A DNA stretch of 64,000 bases. Source: CAYLQA01 sp964385695. Lineage in GTDB: Bacteria > Desulfobacterota > Desulfobulbia > Desulfobulbales > Desulfurivibrionaceae. Under the pieces are notes generated by a model that saw only the letters and a list, made by a program, of their open reading frames with translations, did not search any database and was not told the origin of the DNA. The position numbers and the translations under genes were made by a program. The stretch covers positions 15,323-79,322 of the forward strand of contig CAYLQA010000009.1 of assembly GCA_964385695.1 (NCBI GenBank). Direction: 5' to 3'. Each line of letters begins with the position of its first letter. The stretch's first letter is position 1. Below are positions 17,405-26,094 of this stretch, piece after piece.

Positions 17405-18130
17405 TTATTCGGAAAAGCCCTTTTTGAGCAGTTCCCGCTCCCGCTGACGGACATATTGCAGGAGTTGCTCCTCCTCCGTCATGGTCAGGTCGAAAAATAT
17501 TCCGTAGCAAAACTTCTTATTTTCCGAGCGCGAAGTCCGCATCACCTTGCCCTGCCGGATATTGATATAGGTCCCGGCACTGAGGCCATCCCCGCCACCA
17601 GGAAAAAAGAGGGCGACATCATTAACCGGATTGCCGCGATCCAGCGGCAACTCACGATCCGCACAGAGCAAAATGCCATTGGCGCTGATATCGACGACCT
17701 GGAAGCCCTGGAACATCTCTTCGTTATAGAGAAACATTGCCGTGCTGCCGTGGGGAACCCCGACCCGGTAATTTGCCCGTCGCTGCAAACGGACCAGCGT
17801 GGAAGGGAATTGCGTAAAAATGCTATCGGAGGTAACCTTGAGAACCTTGACTCGGATCTGATTCCAGACCAGGGATTCGTCACGGAACAGGATATGGATA
17901 AGCTTCTGGCTCCCGGGCCAGTCCGAAGGTTTGTCTATCTCAAGTTTTTTATCGTCAAAATTGACAATGACCGTTTTGGGCGACTGATACCCCTTATGAA
18001 CAAGGGTAACCATCTCCCGCTTCTTCCTGAGTCGGGTCAGGGACATTTTGATGAGTTCATGGGACTCGGTTGATTGGGCTCCGTTATCCAGGGTTACCCA
18101 CCGTGCCGGCCCTTTGCGAATTGGCGACAT
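17405..18130 (-). CDS. PilZ-domain protein (YcgR-like)
   Basis: 241 residues. The N-terminal half resembles the YcgR-N/PilZN flagellar-brake fold. The C-terminal half is PilZ, with the RxxxR-type c-di-GMP motif in LQRRANYRVGVP and DISANGILL (D/NxSxxG). Such proteins bind c-di-GMP and slow flagella or alter surface attachment. No motility gene is adjacent. It is divergent from the small gene at 18165, with 34 bases between starts. Confidence 0.85.
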   Translation of the reverse strand: MSPIRKGPARWVTLDNGAQSTESHELIKMSLTRLRKKREMVTLVHKGYQSPKTVIVNFDDKKLEIDKPSDWPGSQKLIHILFRDESLVWNQIRVKVLKVTSDSIFTQFPSTLVRLQRRANYRVGVPHGSTAMFLYNEEMFQGFQVVDISANGILLCADRELPLDRGNPVNDVALFFPGGGDGLSAGTYINIRQGKVMRTSRSENKKFCYGIFFDLTMTEEEQLLQYVRQRERELLKKGFSE

Positions 18131-18164
18131 GAAACACTTAACCTTTTATTAGGATCACTCAGGC

Positions 18165-18413
18165 ATGAAAAAGCACGATTCAGACTCTCATCTCTCTGCC
18201 GGGGAAATATGCTTCGGCCTGGACCGAACAACCGACGAACGCTCCATTACGGCCTTTATCGAGCGATTTGCCAGGCCGGAAGTCTTAGCAGCCCTCACTC
18301 CACGCCTTGAAGAAAATGAAATTCATGCAATCCTTGATTTTCTTTCAAACCTGATGCATAAGCACTTTAGTGAGCAAGAATACCATCGCCTGTTTTTAGG
18401 CCCTTTGAAATAA
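18165..18413 (+). CDS. Small conserved-type hypothetical protein
   Basis: 82 residues, with AGGA 13 bases before ATG 18165. It is soluble and mainly helical (SITAFIERFARPEVLAAL, ENEIHAILDFLSNLMHKHFS) with a His-rich segment near the end. I do not recognise the family. It is a probable real gene, given a coherent amphipathic pattern and its position divergent from the PilZ gene and ahead of ubiD. Confidence 0.6.
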   Translation: MKKHDSDSHLSAGEICFGLDRTTDERSITAFIERFARPEVLAALTPRLEENEIHAILDFLSNLMHKHFSEQEYHRLFLGPLK

Positions 18414-18536
18414 CCATTGGCACTGAGTGCCTGTGATTATTGCATACAGGGCCTTATCCAGCTCCGCAGGGTTAGGCGACTGGCATGTATCCTTTATATA
18501 TTGACAAGTTAACATATCAATTGGGAGAGAGCAAAG

Positions 18537-20318
18537 GTGAGTCATAAAATTATACGTGATCTCAGAAGCTTCCTTGAAATACTGCAGCGCGAAAACGAAC
18601 TCCTGACGGTAGACGTCCAGGTTGACCCCTATCTTGAGATCGCGGAGATTCACCGGCGGGTCATTGCCCAGGGCGGCCCGGCCCTTTTGTTCACCAATGT
18701 CAAGGGCAGCACCTTTCCGGTGGTCACCAACCTCTTTGGCACAGCCCGCAGGCTGGAGCTTGCCTTTGGCAGGCGCCCGCAAAAATTTGTCTCCGACCTG
18801 GTCCGGGCCGCCGAGACATTGATGCCACCCACCTTGGGCAAACTTTGGGAGATGCGTTCCCTTGCCGGCCAGGCCGCCAAGATCGGCCTCAAAAACATCA
18901 AGGGCGCGCCCATTTTGGAAAAATGCCAGGATCCGCCCCAGCTTAGCCGATTGCCCATGCTCACCTCATGGGATACCGACGGCGGCGCCTTTGTCACCCT
19001 GCCTTTAGTCTACACCGAGCACCCAGAGGGCAAAGGGCATAACCTAGGCATGTACCGCATTCAACGCTATGACGATGCGACCACCGGCATCCATTGGCAG
19101 ATCCACAAGGGTGGCGGCTACCATTACCATGAGGCGGAACGCCTCAACGAACCTCTGCCCATGACCCTTTACATCGGCGGACCGCCAGCCCTGATGATGG
19201 CGGCCATCGCCCCCCTGCCGGAAAACATTCCGGAGCTGATGCTGGCCTCCCTGCTCATGGGAGAAAAACTCTCCATGACCGATGACCCGGCTGGTGGCCA
19301 CCGTATGGTGGCAAACGCCGAATTTGCCGCCCGTGGCTTTGTCCCGCCCCACATGCGCCGGCCGGAAGGCCCTTTTGGCGATCATTATGGATACAACTCC
19401 CTGACCCATGACTACCCGGTCTTCCACGTCCAGCGCCTGTACCATCGCAAGGATGCCATCTACCCGGCCACCGTGGTGGGGCGGCCCAAGCAGGAAGACT
19501 TCTACATCGGCGACTTTCTTCAAGACCTGCTCTCACCTCTCTTTCCGCTGGTCATGAGCGGCGTGCGCCAGCTCAAAACATTTGGCGAAACCGGTTTTCA
19601 TTGCCTGGCCGCCGCACGGGTAACAGACCGCTACCCGAGGGAGGCCTTTGCCTCGGGCCTGCGTATTTTAGGCGAAGGCCAGCTCTCCCTGACCAAGTTC
19701 CTCATTGTCACCGATGGCGATCTTGATGTGGAAGACTTCAAAACACTGTGGGTCCATGTCCTCGAGCGCATCAACTGGCAGAGTGACCTTTTTGTCTTTG
19801 CCAATGTCTCACAAGACACCCTGGATTACACCGGTCCTTCGGTAAACAAAGGCTCCAAGGCCATGATGATGGGACTAGGCAAAGAACCCATTCGTGCCCT
19901 GCCCGGAGAGTTCCACGGCGATCTCCCGGCTGCTACGCGCCACCCTGAGGTCTACCTGCCCGGGACCATGGTCCTTGAAGGCGATTCCTTTGAGGCGGAC
20001 CCCGAGTTGCCGCAAAGGATTGCCAACCATAAATCCCTGGGGGACTGGCCCGTGGTCATCCTGGTGGACAACACTCGGGCCGCCACGGAGAACCTGCAAG
20101 AATTTCTCTGGAGTTTTTTCACCCGTTTTGAGCCGGCCGCGGATATCCATGCCAAAGACAGCGGGGTACGCCGCTTCCATGTGGGCCTTGAGCCGCCTAT
20201 TGTTTTCGACTGCCGCATGAAACCTTGGTATCCACATGTGCTGGAGGTTGATCCGGAGACAAAACGGAAGGTGGACTCCAAAATGGACAAAATATTGCCT
20301 TCACAACACCGCGGATGA
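18537..20318 (+). CDS. UbiD family decarboxylase
   Basis: 593 residues from GTG 18537, preceded by GGGAGAGAG. Contains the UbiD landmarks IHRRVIAQGGPALLF, NLGMYRIQRYDD (prenyl-FMN/Mn-binding region), IHWQIHKGGGYHYHEAE, EFAARGFVP, PEGPFGDHYGYN and the late KALWVHVLERI-like segment. UbiD enzymes carry out reversible non-oxidative decarboxylation of aromatic or unsaturated acids with prenylated FMN. At this length it most resembles the menaquinone-pathway (futalosine route) and octaprenyl-hydroxybenzoate branch. The UbiX partner is not in the window, so menaquinone synthesis is an inference. Confidence 0.88.
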   Translation: MSHKIIRDLRSFLEILQRENELLTVDVQVDPYLEIAEIHRRVIAQGGPALLFTNVKGSTFPVVTNLFGTARRLELAFGRRPQKFVSDLVRAAETLMPPTLGKLWEMRSLAGQAAKIGLKNIKGAPILEKCQDPPQLSRLPMLTSWDTDGGAFVTLPLVYTEHPEGKGHNLGMYRIQRYDDATTGIHWQIHKGGGYHYHEAERLNEPLPMTLYIGGPPALMMAAIAPLPENIPELMLASLLMGEKLSMTDDPAGGHRMVANAEFAARGFVPPHMRRPEGPFGDHYGYNSLTHDYPVFHVQRLYHRKDAIYPATVVGRPKQEDFYIGDFLQDLLSPLFPLVMSGVRQLKTFGETGFHCLAAARVTDRYPREAFASGLRILGEGQLSLTKFLIVTDGDLDVEDFKTLWVHVLERINWQSDLFVFANVSQDTLDYTGPSVNKGSKAMMMGLGKEPIRALPGEFHGDLPAATRHPEVYLPGTMVLEGDSFEADPELPQRIANHKSLGDWPVVILVDNTRAATENLQEFLWSFFTRFEPAADIHAKDSGVRRFHVGLEPPIVFDCRMKPWYPHVLEVDPETKRKVDSKMDKILPSQHRG

Positions 20319-20396
20319 TCTTAATGTTAAAGATTGACGAAGCTTTTGCCGAAAAGTTAAGGTGAAAGGAGATACTATTTTCCCTTGAGGGTTCTG

Positions 20397-20834
20397 ATGA
20401 AAATTAATGATATTATCCCCGGCCAAGCGAATATAAACAAAACCGGAAGTAAGTCGTCCACCCAGAGCGCTGGCAACTTCCAGGAACTGTTGCAGAATGA
20501 GCTGACCGCGGCCAAGCAGAGCGAAAAAACCGCTGCCGCCTCCGCTGTCCAGGCCAGCCAGCAGGTGCCGCCGCAACTGCGCATTGCCGGGCTGAACGTC
20601 AGCGAGTCAACCATCAGCACCCTGGATGCCTTCAGCTCCGCCTTGGCCGATCAACGCTTTACCATGGCCGAGCTTGAGCCCTTTGCCTCGGCCCTTGAGG
20701 AAGGCACCGCCGCCCTGCTGGATCTCAAAAAGCAGTTGCCCCAGGATGACCCGTTGGCCCAGTTGCTCGACCGGGTGGCCACGGTCTCCTATCTTGAGAG
20801 CAGTAAATTCAGGCGGGGTGATTACGCGGACTGA
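20397..20834 (+). CDS. Hypothetical protein, low-complexity N-terminus
   Basis: 145 residues from ATG 20397, with GAGGG five bases upstream. The first 75 residues are Gln/Ser/Ala-rich (AAKQSEKTAAASAVQASQQV); the rest is helical with TISTLDAFSSALADQRFTM and ALLDLKKQLPQDDPLAQLLD. The layout recalls flagellar accessory proteins (hook-length or FlgN-like), but there is no firm signature. Monocistronic between ubiD and the terminator at 20859. Confidence 0.6.
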   Translation: MKINDIIPGQANINKTGSKSSTQSAGNFQELLQNELTAAKQSEKTAAASAVQASQQVPPQLRIAGLNVSESTISTLDAFSSALADQRFTMAELEPFASALEEGTAALLDLKKQLPQDDPLAQLLDRVATVSYLESSKFRRGDYAD

Positions 20835-20858
20835 GCAACATTCCTCCTTTACAATTTC

Positions 20859-20893
20859 AGGCTGGCCAGGATATTCTTGGCCAGCCTTTTTTT
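20859..20893 (+). terminator. Rho-independent terminator
   Basis: 9-bp stem GGCTGGCCA/TGGCCAGCC with a T7 tail, 25 bases after the preceding stop. It separates that gene from rluB. Confidence 0.9.
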
Positions 20894-20932
20894 ATGCCAC
20901 ATCGAAAACATTAACTGCCGGACACAAATAGA

Positions 20933-21643
20933 ATGAAAGAACGCCTGCAAAAGATAATCGCCAAGGCGGGGATAGCCTCGCGCCGTGGCGCGGAAGAGCT
21001 GATCCGCCGGGGCAAGGTCAAAGTGGATGGCAAGACCATCACCGAGCTTGGAGTGCAGGCAGACCCGGACAAGCAAAAAATCACATTCGAAGGCAAACCT
21101 GTAGTCATTCACGAAAGAAAGGTTTACCTGCTGCTCAACAAGCCCAAGGGTTACGTCACCACCTTGCAGGACACTCACGGTCGCCCCATTGTCAGTGAAC
21201 TCTTACCTCGCCTCAAAGAACGCCTTTTTCCAGTAGGTCGTCTCGACCTTGACACAGAAGGCGCTCTCCTAATGACCAATGACGGCGAGCTGAGCCAAAG
21301 GCTCCTCCACCCCAGCTACGAAATCAATCGAACCTATGAGGCCAAGGTTACGGGCCATCCCCCTAAAGCCAAGCTCAATCAGCTCGCCCAGGGCATTGAG
21401 CTTGAGGGCAAAAAAACATCCCCGGCAAAACTCAAAACCCTGCGCAAAACTCCAAAGGCTACAACCATCCAAATCATTATCCATGAAGGCCGCAAACGCC
21501 AGGTCCGTAAGATGTTTGCCGCCATTGGCCACCGGGTCATCGAGCTCAAACGTACGGCCTACGGCAGGTTGAAACTCGGCTCCCTTCCTTCGGGCAAATA
21601 TCGCTTTCTGTCTGAAAAAGATCTCAAACGCATTTTTTCTTAA
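20933..21643 (+). CDS. rluB: 23S rRNA pseudouridine synthase RluB-like
   Basis: 236 residues. N-terminal S4 RNA-binding domain (LQKIIAKAGIASRRGAEELI), then the RsuA/RluB catalytic core with the active aspartate in VGRLDLDTEGALLMTNDG, followed by KTYEAKV-type (RTYEAKVTG) and GRKRQVRKMF motifs. RsuA, RluB, RluE and RluF are hard to separate by eye. The length and S4 domain favour RluB (23S rRNA position 2605). Confidence 0.9.
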   Translation: MKERLQKIIAKAGIASRRGAEELIRRGKVKVDGKTITELGVQADPDKQKITFEGKPVVIHERKVYLLLNKPKGYVTTLQDTHGRPIVSELLPRLKERLFPVGRLDLDTEGALLMTNDGELSQRLLHPSYEINRTYEAKVTGHPPKAKLNQLAQGIELEGKKTSPAKLKTLRKTPKATTIQIIIHEGRKRQVRKMFAAIGHRVIELKRTAYGRLKLGSLPSGKYRFLSEKDLKRIFS

Positions 21644-21758
21644 AAAAAATACTCTTTACAATTCAGGACTTAGCTGCTTAAGATAAGATATCTCCCTGTA
21701 TTCAATATTAATTTTGGGCGGGAGATATCAAAAATGGGCAGATAGTCAGGAGAAAAAA

Positions 21759-22043
21759 ATGAATAAGTCAGAGCTGATCGAAGCGCTTGCTGAGGAGATG
21801 AATGTTCCTCTGCGTGAAGCAAGTTCGGCGACCAACACCATCCTTGATGCTATGGCGGACGCACTTGCTAACGGGGAAAGCATTGAGATTCGCGGATTTG
21901 GCAGTTTTGTGGTCAAGGAGTACGGCTCCTACTTCGGCCGCAACCCGAAATCCGGCGACAAAATCAAGGTAAGCCCCAAAAAACTACCATTTTTCAAGGT
22001 GGGCAAAGAGCTCAAAGAGATGGTCAACAACGGTAAAGGGTAG
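21759..22043 (+). CDS. HU/IHF family DNA-binding protein
   Basis: 94 residues from ATG 21759, with AGGAG seven bases upstream; a longer in-frame start at 21714 is not family-like. It starts MNKSELIEALAEEMNVPL and has the beta-arm segment EIRGFGSFVVKEYGSYFGRN with RNPKSGDKI-type signature and PFFKVGKELKEMV. It bends DNA as a nucleoid protein. It differs slightly from typical HU at the arm (YGSYFGRNPKSG), so an IHF-like partner role cannot be excluded. Confidence 0.93.
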   Translation: MNKSELIEALAEEMNVPLREASSATNTILDAMADALANGESIEIRGFGSFVVKEYGSYFGRNPKSGDKIKVSPKKLPFFKVGKELKEMVNNGKG

Positions 22044-22063
22044 CCCGCAAACGGCGTTACCCT

Positions 22064-23407
22064 TTAACCACCTTCCACTATTTCACCGACCAGGTCGTAG
22101 GGATGGGCCTCGGTAATCTTCACCTGCACTATATCTCCAGGATTACACTGACCAGCATTAATATAGACACAGCCGTCGATTTCAGGCGCCTGAAACCGGG
22201 TACGCCCCTCAAGCAACAGGTCTGTCTCCTTGCTTGGCCCCTCAACCAGCACATCCTGAATTGACCCCACAAGCCCCTTGTTTTTCTCAAGGGATATCTC
22301 CCGTTGTAAACTCAAAAGATGAGACTTACGCGCCTCTTTCTCCTCGTCGCTGCACTGATTTTCCAGGTTGTAGGCAGCACAACCTTCCTCGTTGGAGTAA
22401 CCAAAGATTCCAACGTGCTCAAGGCGGTACTCACGCATGACCTTTTCAATAAGGGAGACATCTTCCTCCCGTTCGCCGGGAAAACCCACCATAAAGGTTG
22501 TACGGATTGCCGCCTGGGGCAAGATGCTTCGTATCTGCCCGAGAAGCTCCTCCACCAAGTCAAAACCGTACGGACGGTTCATGGCCTTCAGAATCCGATC
22601 GGAAACATGCTGCAAGGGAATATCAAGATAGGGGACGATACGTGGATTACCTGCGACAAAGCGCAGAAGTGGTTCTTTGACACGAACCGGATAGAGATAA
22701 AGCAGGCGGAACCAGGGTATTGCTGTGGAGTCAATGAGAACCTGTAAGAGGTCTGGCAGACGCTCCCGATCCGGGCCGAAATCATGGCCATAGGCCGTGA
22801 GATCCTGAGCCACCAAGTTTACTTCCTTCACCCCAACCGCATCGAGGTTTTTCGCCTCGCTCAAAAGATCGGGTAATTCTCTACTGCGCAGTGTTCCCCT
22901 GATGGAAGGGATGAGACAATAGGCACAACGATTGGCACAACCTTCGGTCACCTTCATATAGGCGTGATGCGCCGGAGCGGACAATCTGCGGGGCAAGGCA
23001 CTGTTCATTAAAAATTGGTCTTCGGAAGCAACCACGGTGCACGGATCGCTTTGCTCAAGACGTGCAAGCAGGGCTGGAAGGTCATTAATGGATTCGGTGC
23101 CAACACAAAGATCTATCTCAGGAAACTCCTTGGCCAACTCCACACCGTAGCGTTGTACCATGCAGCCGGTGACTACCAGCTTCTTTGCTGGATCGCTCTC
23201 CTTGAGCGCAGCCACAGCCAGGATCTCATCGATACCTTCCTCCACAGCTGGCTGGATAAAGCCGCAGGTATTCACCAAGAGCAGATCCGCCTCTTCGGCA
23301 GCTTCTGTGGAAGCGTACCCCGCCTCTTCCAAAAGGCCGAGCATCACCTCAGTATCCACCAGGTTTTTGGGGCATCCCAGGCTCACTACAAATACTTTCT
23401 TATCCAT
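22064..23407 (-). CDS. rimO: Ribosomal protein S12 methylthiotransferase RimO
   Basis: 447 residues from ATG 23407; 48 upstream in-frame codons belong to the neighbouring gene region. UPF0004 domain with VVSLGCPKNLVDTE and VNTCGFI, radical SAM motif CANRCAYCLIP, and a C-terminal TRAM domain (ALLEGR..FQAPEIDG). It adds methylthio to Asp of S12 using two iron-sulfur clusters. Its start overlaps the end of the upstream phosphorylase gene by 8 bases. Confidence 0.96.
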   Translation of the reverse strand: MDKKVFVVSLGCPKNLVDTEVMLGLLEEAGYASTEAAEEADLLLVNTCGFIQPAVEEGIDEILAVAALKESDPAKKLVVTGCMVQRYGVELAKEFPEIDLCVGTESINDLPALLARLEQSDPCTVVASEDQFLMNSALPRRLSAPAHHAYMKVTEGCANRCAYCLIPSIRGTLRSRELPDLLSEAKNLDAVGVKEVNLVAQDLTAYGHDFGPDRERLPDLLQVLIDSTAIPWFRLLYLYPVRVKEPLLRFVAGNPRIVPYLDIPLQHVSDRILKAMNRPYGFDLVEELLGQIRSILPQAAIRTTFMVGFPGEREEDVSLIEKVMREYRLEHVGIFGYSNEEGCAAYNLENQCSDEEKEARKSHLLSLQREISLEKNKGLVGSIQDVLVEGPSKETDLLLEGRTRFQAPEIDGCVYINAGQCNPGDIVQVKITEAHPYDLVGEIVEGG

Positions 23408-24134
23408 TTCCCTGTTCCTGCCTAAAGGCGAAAAGGTGTTTGAGAATTGCTCTACTCTTTTGCCGAAATGACTTTTGTTGAAATCCTGGCTGCCATTTAT
23501 CCCGCCACAGCTCATCGGAAACCAAAAATGCCGCAGCCAACTCCACCCCACGAAAACGTGCCACCGTTGCCAGGGCGGAAAACTCCATTTCGACCCCCAG
23601 CACGCCCTCGCTTTGGTAGTGTGCTACTTTCTCCCTTGCTTCACGGTACGGGGCATCGGTTGTCCAGACAGGCCCTTGCCTGATATCAGAAAAAGACCGT
23701 AAATATCTCGCAAGGGTGTTGTTCAGTGCCAAAGACGCTTCTGCCTGCCCTACTATGGGATAATGCTGGGAGGTTCCCTCTTCACTCTTGGCCCATGTGG
23801 GCAGCAAAACATCACCCACATGCAACTGAGGGGCAAGCGCGCCGCACCAACCAAAGACAACTATACGCTTTGCGCCAAGGGCAATCAGCTTCTCAAGAGC
23901 CAGCACAGCCATGGGCGCACCAAGTGCGGGACCTGCCCAAAAAGAGACGTCTTCATTTTTCTGGTTGGGGGAGAGATAGAGGTTACTGTTGAAAAGAAAG
24001 GAGCGTTGCCAACCAAGCTCGTTTGCATGTTTTTTCGCTTGGGCGACTTCGGCCGGGTTGACCAGCAACAGCCCCAGTGAGCCAAGATCAGGCTCGCCCG
24101 GCTCGCGTTTTGGATTGATGATGACCTCTTCCAT
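23400..24134 (-). CDS. Nucleoside phosphorylase family protein
   Basis: About 244 residues (start ATG 24134; a TTG two codons upstream is possible). PNP/UDP fold indicators are VFWAGPALGAPMAVLALEKL, IVVFGWCGALAPQLHVGDVLLP, TTDAPYREA and the ribose-binding GVLGVEMEFSALATVA. Cleaves nucleosides with phosphate; the exact base is not evident, and the uridine/MTAN side of the family fits GVEMEFSA. Coupled to rimO by overlap. Confidence 0.85.
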   Translation of the reverse strand: MEEVIINPKREPGEPDLGSLGLLLVNPAEVAQAKKHANELGWQRSFLFNSNLYLSPNQKNEDVSFWAGPALGAPMAVLALEKLIALGAKRIVVFGWCGALAPQLHVGDVLLPTWAKSEEGTSQHYPIVGQAEASLALNNTLARYLRSFSDIRQGPVWTTDAPYREAREKVAHYQSEGVLGVEMEFSALATVARFRGVELAAAFLVSDELWRDKWQPGFQQKSFRQKSRAILKHLFAFRQEQGNG

Positions 24135-24158
24135 GGTCAAACAAGTTTACCCCAAAAT

Positions 24159-24190
24159 AAAAAAGGCTGCAGGAATGATCCTGCAGCCTT
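24159..24190 (-). terminator. Terminator of the F0 ATP synthase operon
   Basis: 11-bp stem AGGCTGCAGGA/TCCTGCAGCCT with a 4-base loop and a T6 tail on the minus strand, 25 bases after atpE. Confidence 0.92.
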
Positions 24191-24214
24191 GGTAATACGC
24201 GGATAAAACAGATA

Positions 24215-24547
24215 CTACATGAACGGATTCGCGAACAACAGGATGATCGCGATAACCAGACCATAAATGGTCAGAGACTCGATAAGAGCCATACCGAGAA
24301 TCATGGTTACAGTGATCTTACCGGAAGCCTCGGGGTTACGAGCGATACCGGTACAAGCACCGTCGATACCACTACCCATACCAACACCACAACCAAGAGC
24401 AGCGAGACCAACAGCCAGAGCGGCAGCAATACATACGAGAGCGATGGGCATATCAACACCACCAGAAGCAGCAGCAGCGTCAGCAGCCAGAGCAACAGAG
24501 CTCATTCCCAGAACCATCAGGGTAGACAGAATTCCTACTTTTTTCAT
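24215..24547 (-). CDS. atpE: F0 ATP synthase subunit c
   Basis: 110 residues, longer than usual because of a cleavable-looking N-terminal segment (MKKVGILSTLMVLGMSSVAL then AADAAAA). The mature part has two helices: IALVCIAAALAVGLAALGCGVG and the outer helix with the ion-binding glutamate in ILGMALIESLTIYGLVIAI. Glu-Ser in the outer helix occurs in Na+ rings, but the first-helix Gln of known Na+ enzymes is replaced by Met (GVGMGSG), so coupling ion is uncertain. RNPEASGKI forms the polar loop. Confidence 0.95.
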   Translation of the reverse strand: MKKVGILSTLMVLGMSSVALAADAAAASGGVDMPIALVCIAAALAVGLAALGCGVGMGSGIDGACTGIARNPEASGKITVTMILGMALIESLTIYGLVIAIILLFANPFM

Positions 24548-24631
24548 TGTTACTTCCTCCTAGAAAACTTTTCTTAAATGGCCTTCTTCAATATATGACA
24601 AAAGTTGTCAAACTTTTTACTTACGCAACGA

Positions 24632-25357
24632 TCAGTGTGCATGCTCCATGGCGCCGGAGAAGTACACAACGCTCAACAGGACGAAAACGCCGGTCTGGAC
24701 GAAGGATACTAAAACACCGAGCATGAGAATCGGCAGAGGCCCGAAATAGGCACCGGCCAGCATGAACAGTACGGCAAGCAGCATCTCTTTAGCGAAGATG
24801 TTACCGAAAAGACGAATGGACAGAGAGAGGATACGGGCAAAGTTACTGACCACCTCAATGGGGAACATCAGGGGAACAAGCCAAGGCATGGGTCCCATGA
24901 AGTGCTTAATGTATTTCACACCGTGATACTTGATACCCAGGATATGGGAGGTCACCCACACGATCAGGGTACAGGCAAGGGTGATGTTGATATTTGCTGT
25001 CGGGGGAAAGAAGCCAGGGACCAAACCAAGAAGGTTGCTGACCAAGATAAACAGAGCAAACGTGGTGAGCATGGGAAACAGCATGCGTGCCCCTTCCTCG
25101 CCCATATTCTCTACATAAAAATCGTTCAAACCACCGAGAATCGCTTCCCAGAAGTTCTGGCCAGCGCCAGGCACCATGGCCTGGTTGCCAGAGGTCAACT
25201 TGGCAATTACCACAATGCCAAACATGATGAGCCAGGTGTAGGACATGTGCGGGTTCAAAACTTGCTCGTACCACGGCAGACTTGCATCAATCGCATGCGG
25301 AACGGGTGCACCCATCATTTCGAGTAAAACCTGAAGAAACAGAATTGGATGTTCCAT
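24632..25357 (-). CDS. atpB: F0 ATP synthase subunit a
   Basis: 241 residues with five to six membrane helices and the essential arginine in SNFARILSLSIRLFGNIFAKE. The start MEHPILFLQ is typical of deltaproteobacteria. Provides the ion half-channels facing the c ring. In an operon atpZ-atpI-atpB-atpE without F1 genes. Confidence 0.96.
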   Translation of the reverse strand: MEHPILFLQVLLEMMGAPVPHAIDASLPWYEQVLNPHMSYTWLIMFGIVVIAKLTSGNQAMVPGAGQNFWEAILGGLNDFYVENMGEEGARMLFPMLTTFALFILVSNLLGLVPGFFPPTANINITLACTLIVWVTSHILGIKYHGVKYIKHFMGPMPWLVPLMFPIEVVSNFARILSLSIRLFGNIFAKEMLLAVLFMLAGAYFGPLPILMLGVLVSFVQTGVFVLLSVVYFSGAMEHAH

Positions 25358-25363
25358 GGTTTG

Positions 25364-25774
25364 CTACGCCTCCTTCCTCTTCCCTACAAATTTTCTGGCT
25401 TCCAGTGACATCGCGATAATGATGCTGACCATCACCGCCGATAGTCCAACCAAAAAGGCCGGAACACTCAAGGGAACAAATTTAAGTAAAATGTACAAAA
25501 CTAGAGCCAGGCATACCAGCCGGGCATAATATTTAATTAAAAACCGTGGTTTTGCTCCTTTCAGCTCCCCGCTCAAAACACTGACAAGGTCTCTATTCAG
25601 GAGCAAAAAACTTACATTGACAAGCAAGCCGCCAACGAAGAGCGACTTAGCAACAAGGGGCGAAAAGCTCAACCACCCAGCGAGTGTCATACACGCAACC
25701 AGCAGCCAACTCATCAGCACGACCTTGCGGATCGAGACTTTTACCGCCTCACTGCTTGTCGGACTTGTCGTCAT
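25364..25774 (-). CDS. atpI: ATP synthase subunit I
   Basis: 136 residues, four membrane helices (about 18-36, 40-60, 84-101, 107-125), start ATG 25774 overlapping the end of atpZ by 26 bases. Low sequence conservation is normal for AtpI; assignment rests on the topology and position directly before atpB. Thought to help c-ring assembly or Mg2+ uptake. Confidence 0.82.
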   Translation of the reverse strand: MTTSPTSSEAVKVSIRKVVLMSWLLVACMTLAGWLSFSPLVAKSLFVGGLLVNVSFLLLNRDLVSVLSGELKGAKPRFLIKYYARLVCLALVLYILLKFVPLSVPAFLVGLSAVMVSIIIAMSLEARKFVGKRKEA

Positions 25775-26018
25775 GGAAGTCCTTACGAATTGCCAACTGA
25801 TAGAGATTTTTGAAGGCGGCTGCGATTCCGATAGCCAAACCGAACATCATGATCCATGGTTTGTACTTGCCGTCAAACACCTTATGCTCGAAAAAATAGC
25901 CGATACCAAAGCCAATAATAATGGAGAAGGCTACGGTCATTCCTATGGTGCTGTAATCAGTCAGCAATTTCCTGATTTCCTCTTTACTGCCTAGGTAGTT
26001 TTTCCTATTTTTACCCAT
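25749..26018 (-). CDS. atpZ: AtpZ/AtpI-family small membrane protein
   Basis: 89 residues, two membrane helices: GMTVAFSIIIGFGIGYFFE and WIMMFGLAIGIAAAFKNLY, with the family DGKYKPW-type loop. First gene of the F0 operon. The AtpZ/I pair forms a membrane complex associated with ATP synthase assembly. Confidence 0.85.
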   Translation of the reverse strand: MGKNRKNYLGSKEEIRKLLTDYSTIGMTVAFSIIIGFGIGYFFEHKVFDGKYKPWIMMFGLAIGIAAAFKNLYQLAIRKDFHDDKSDKQ

Positions 26019-26094
26019 CGGAAACCCCTGAAAGTAGTAAGAAAATCGTCTCGATTGGTATCATGGCAGACCCTATAAGTCAACGGCTTTTTTA

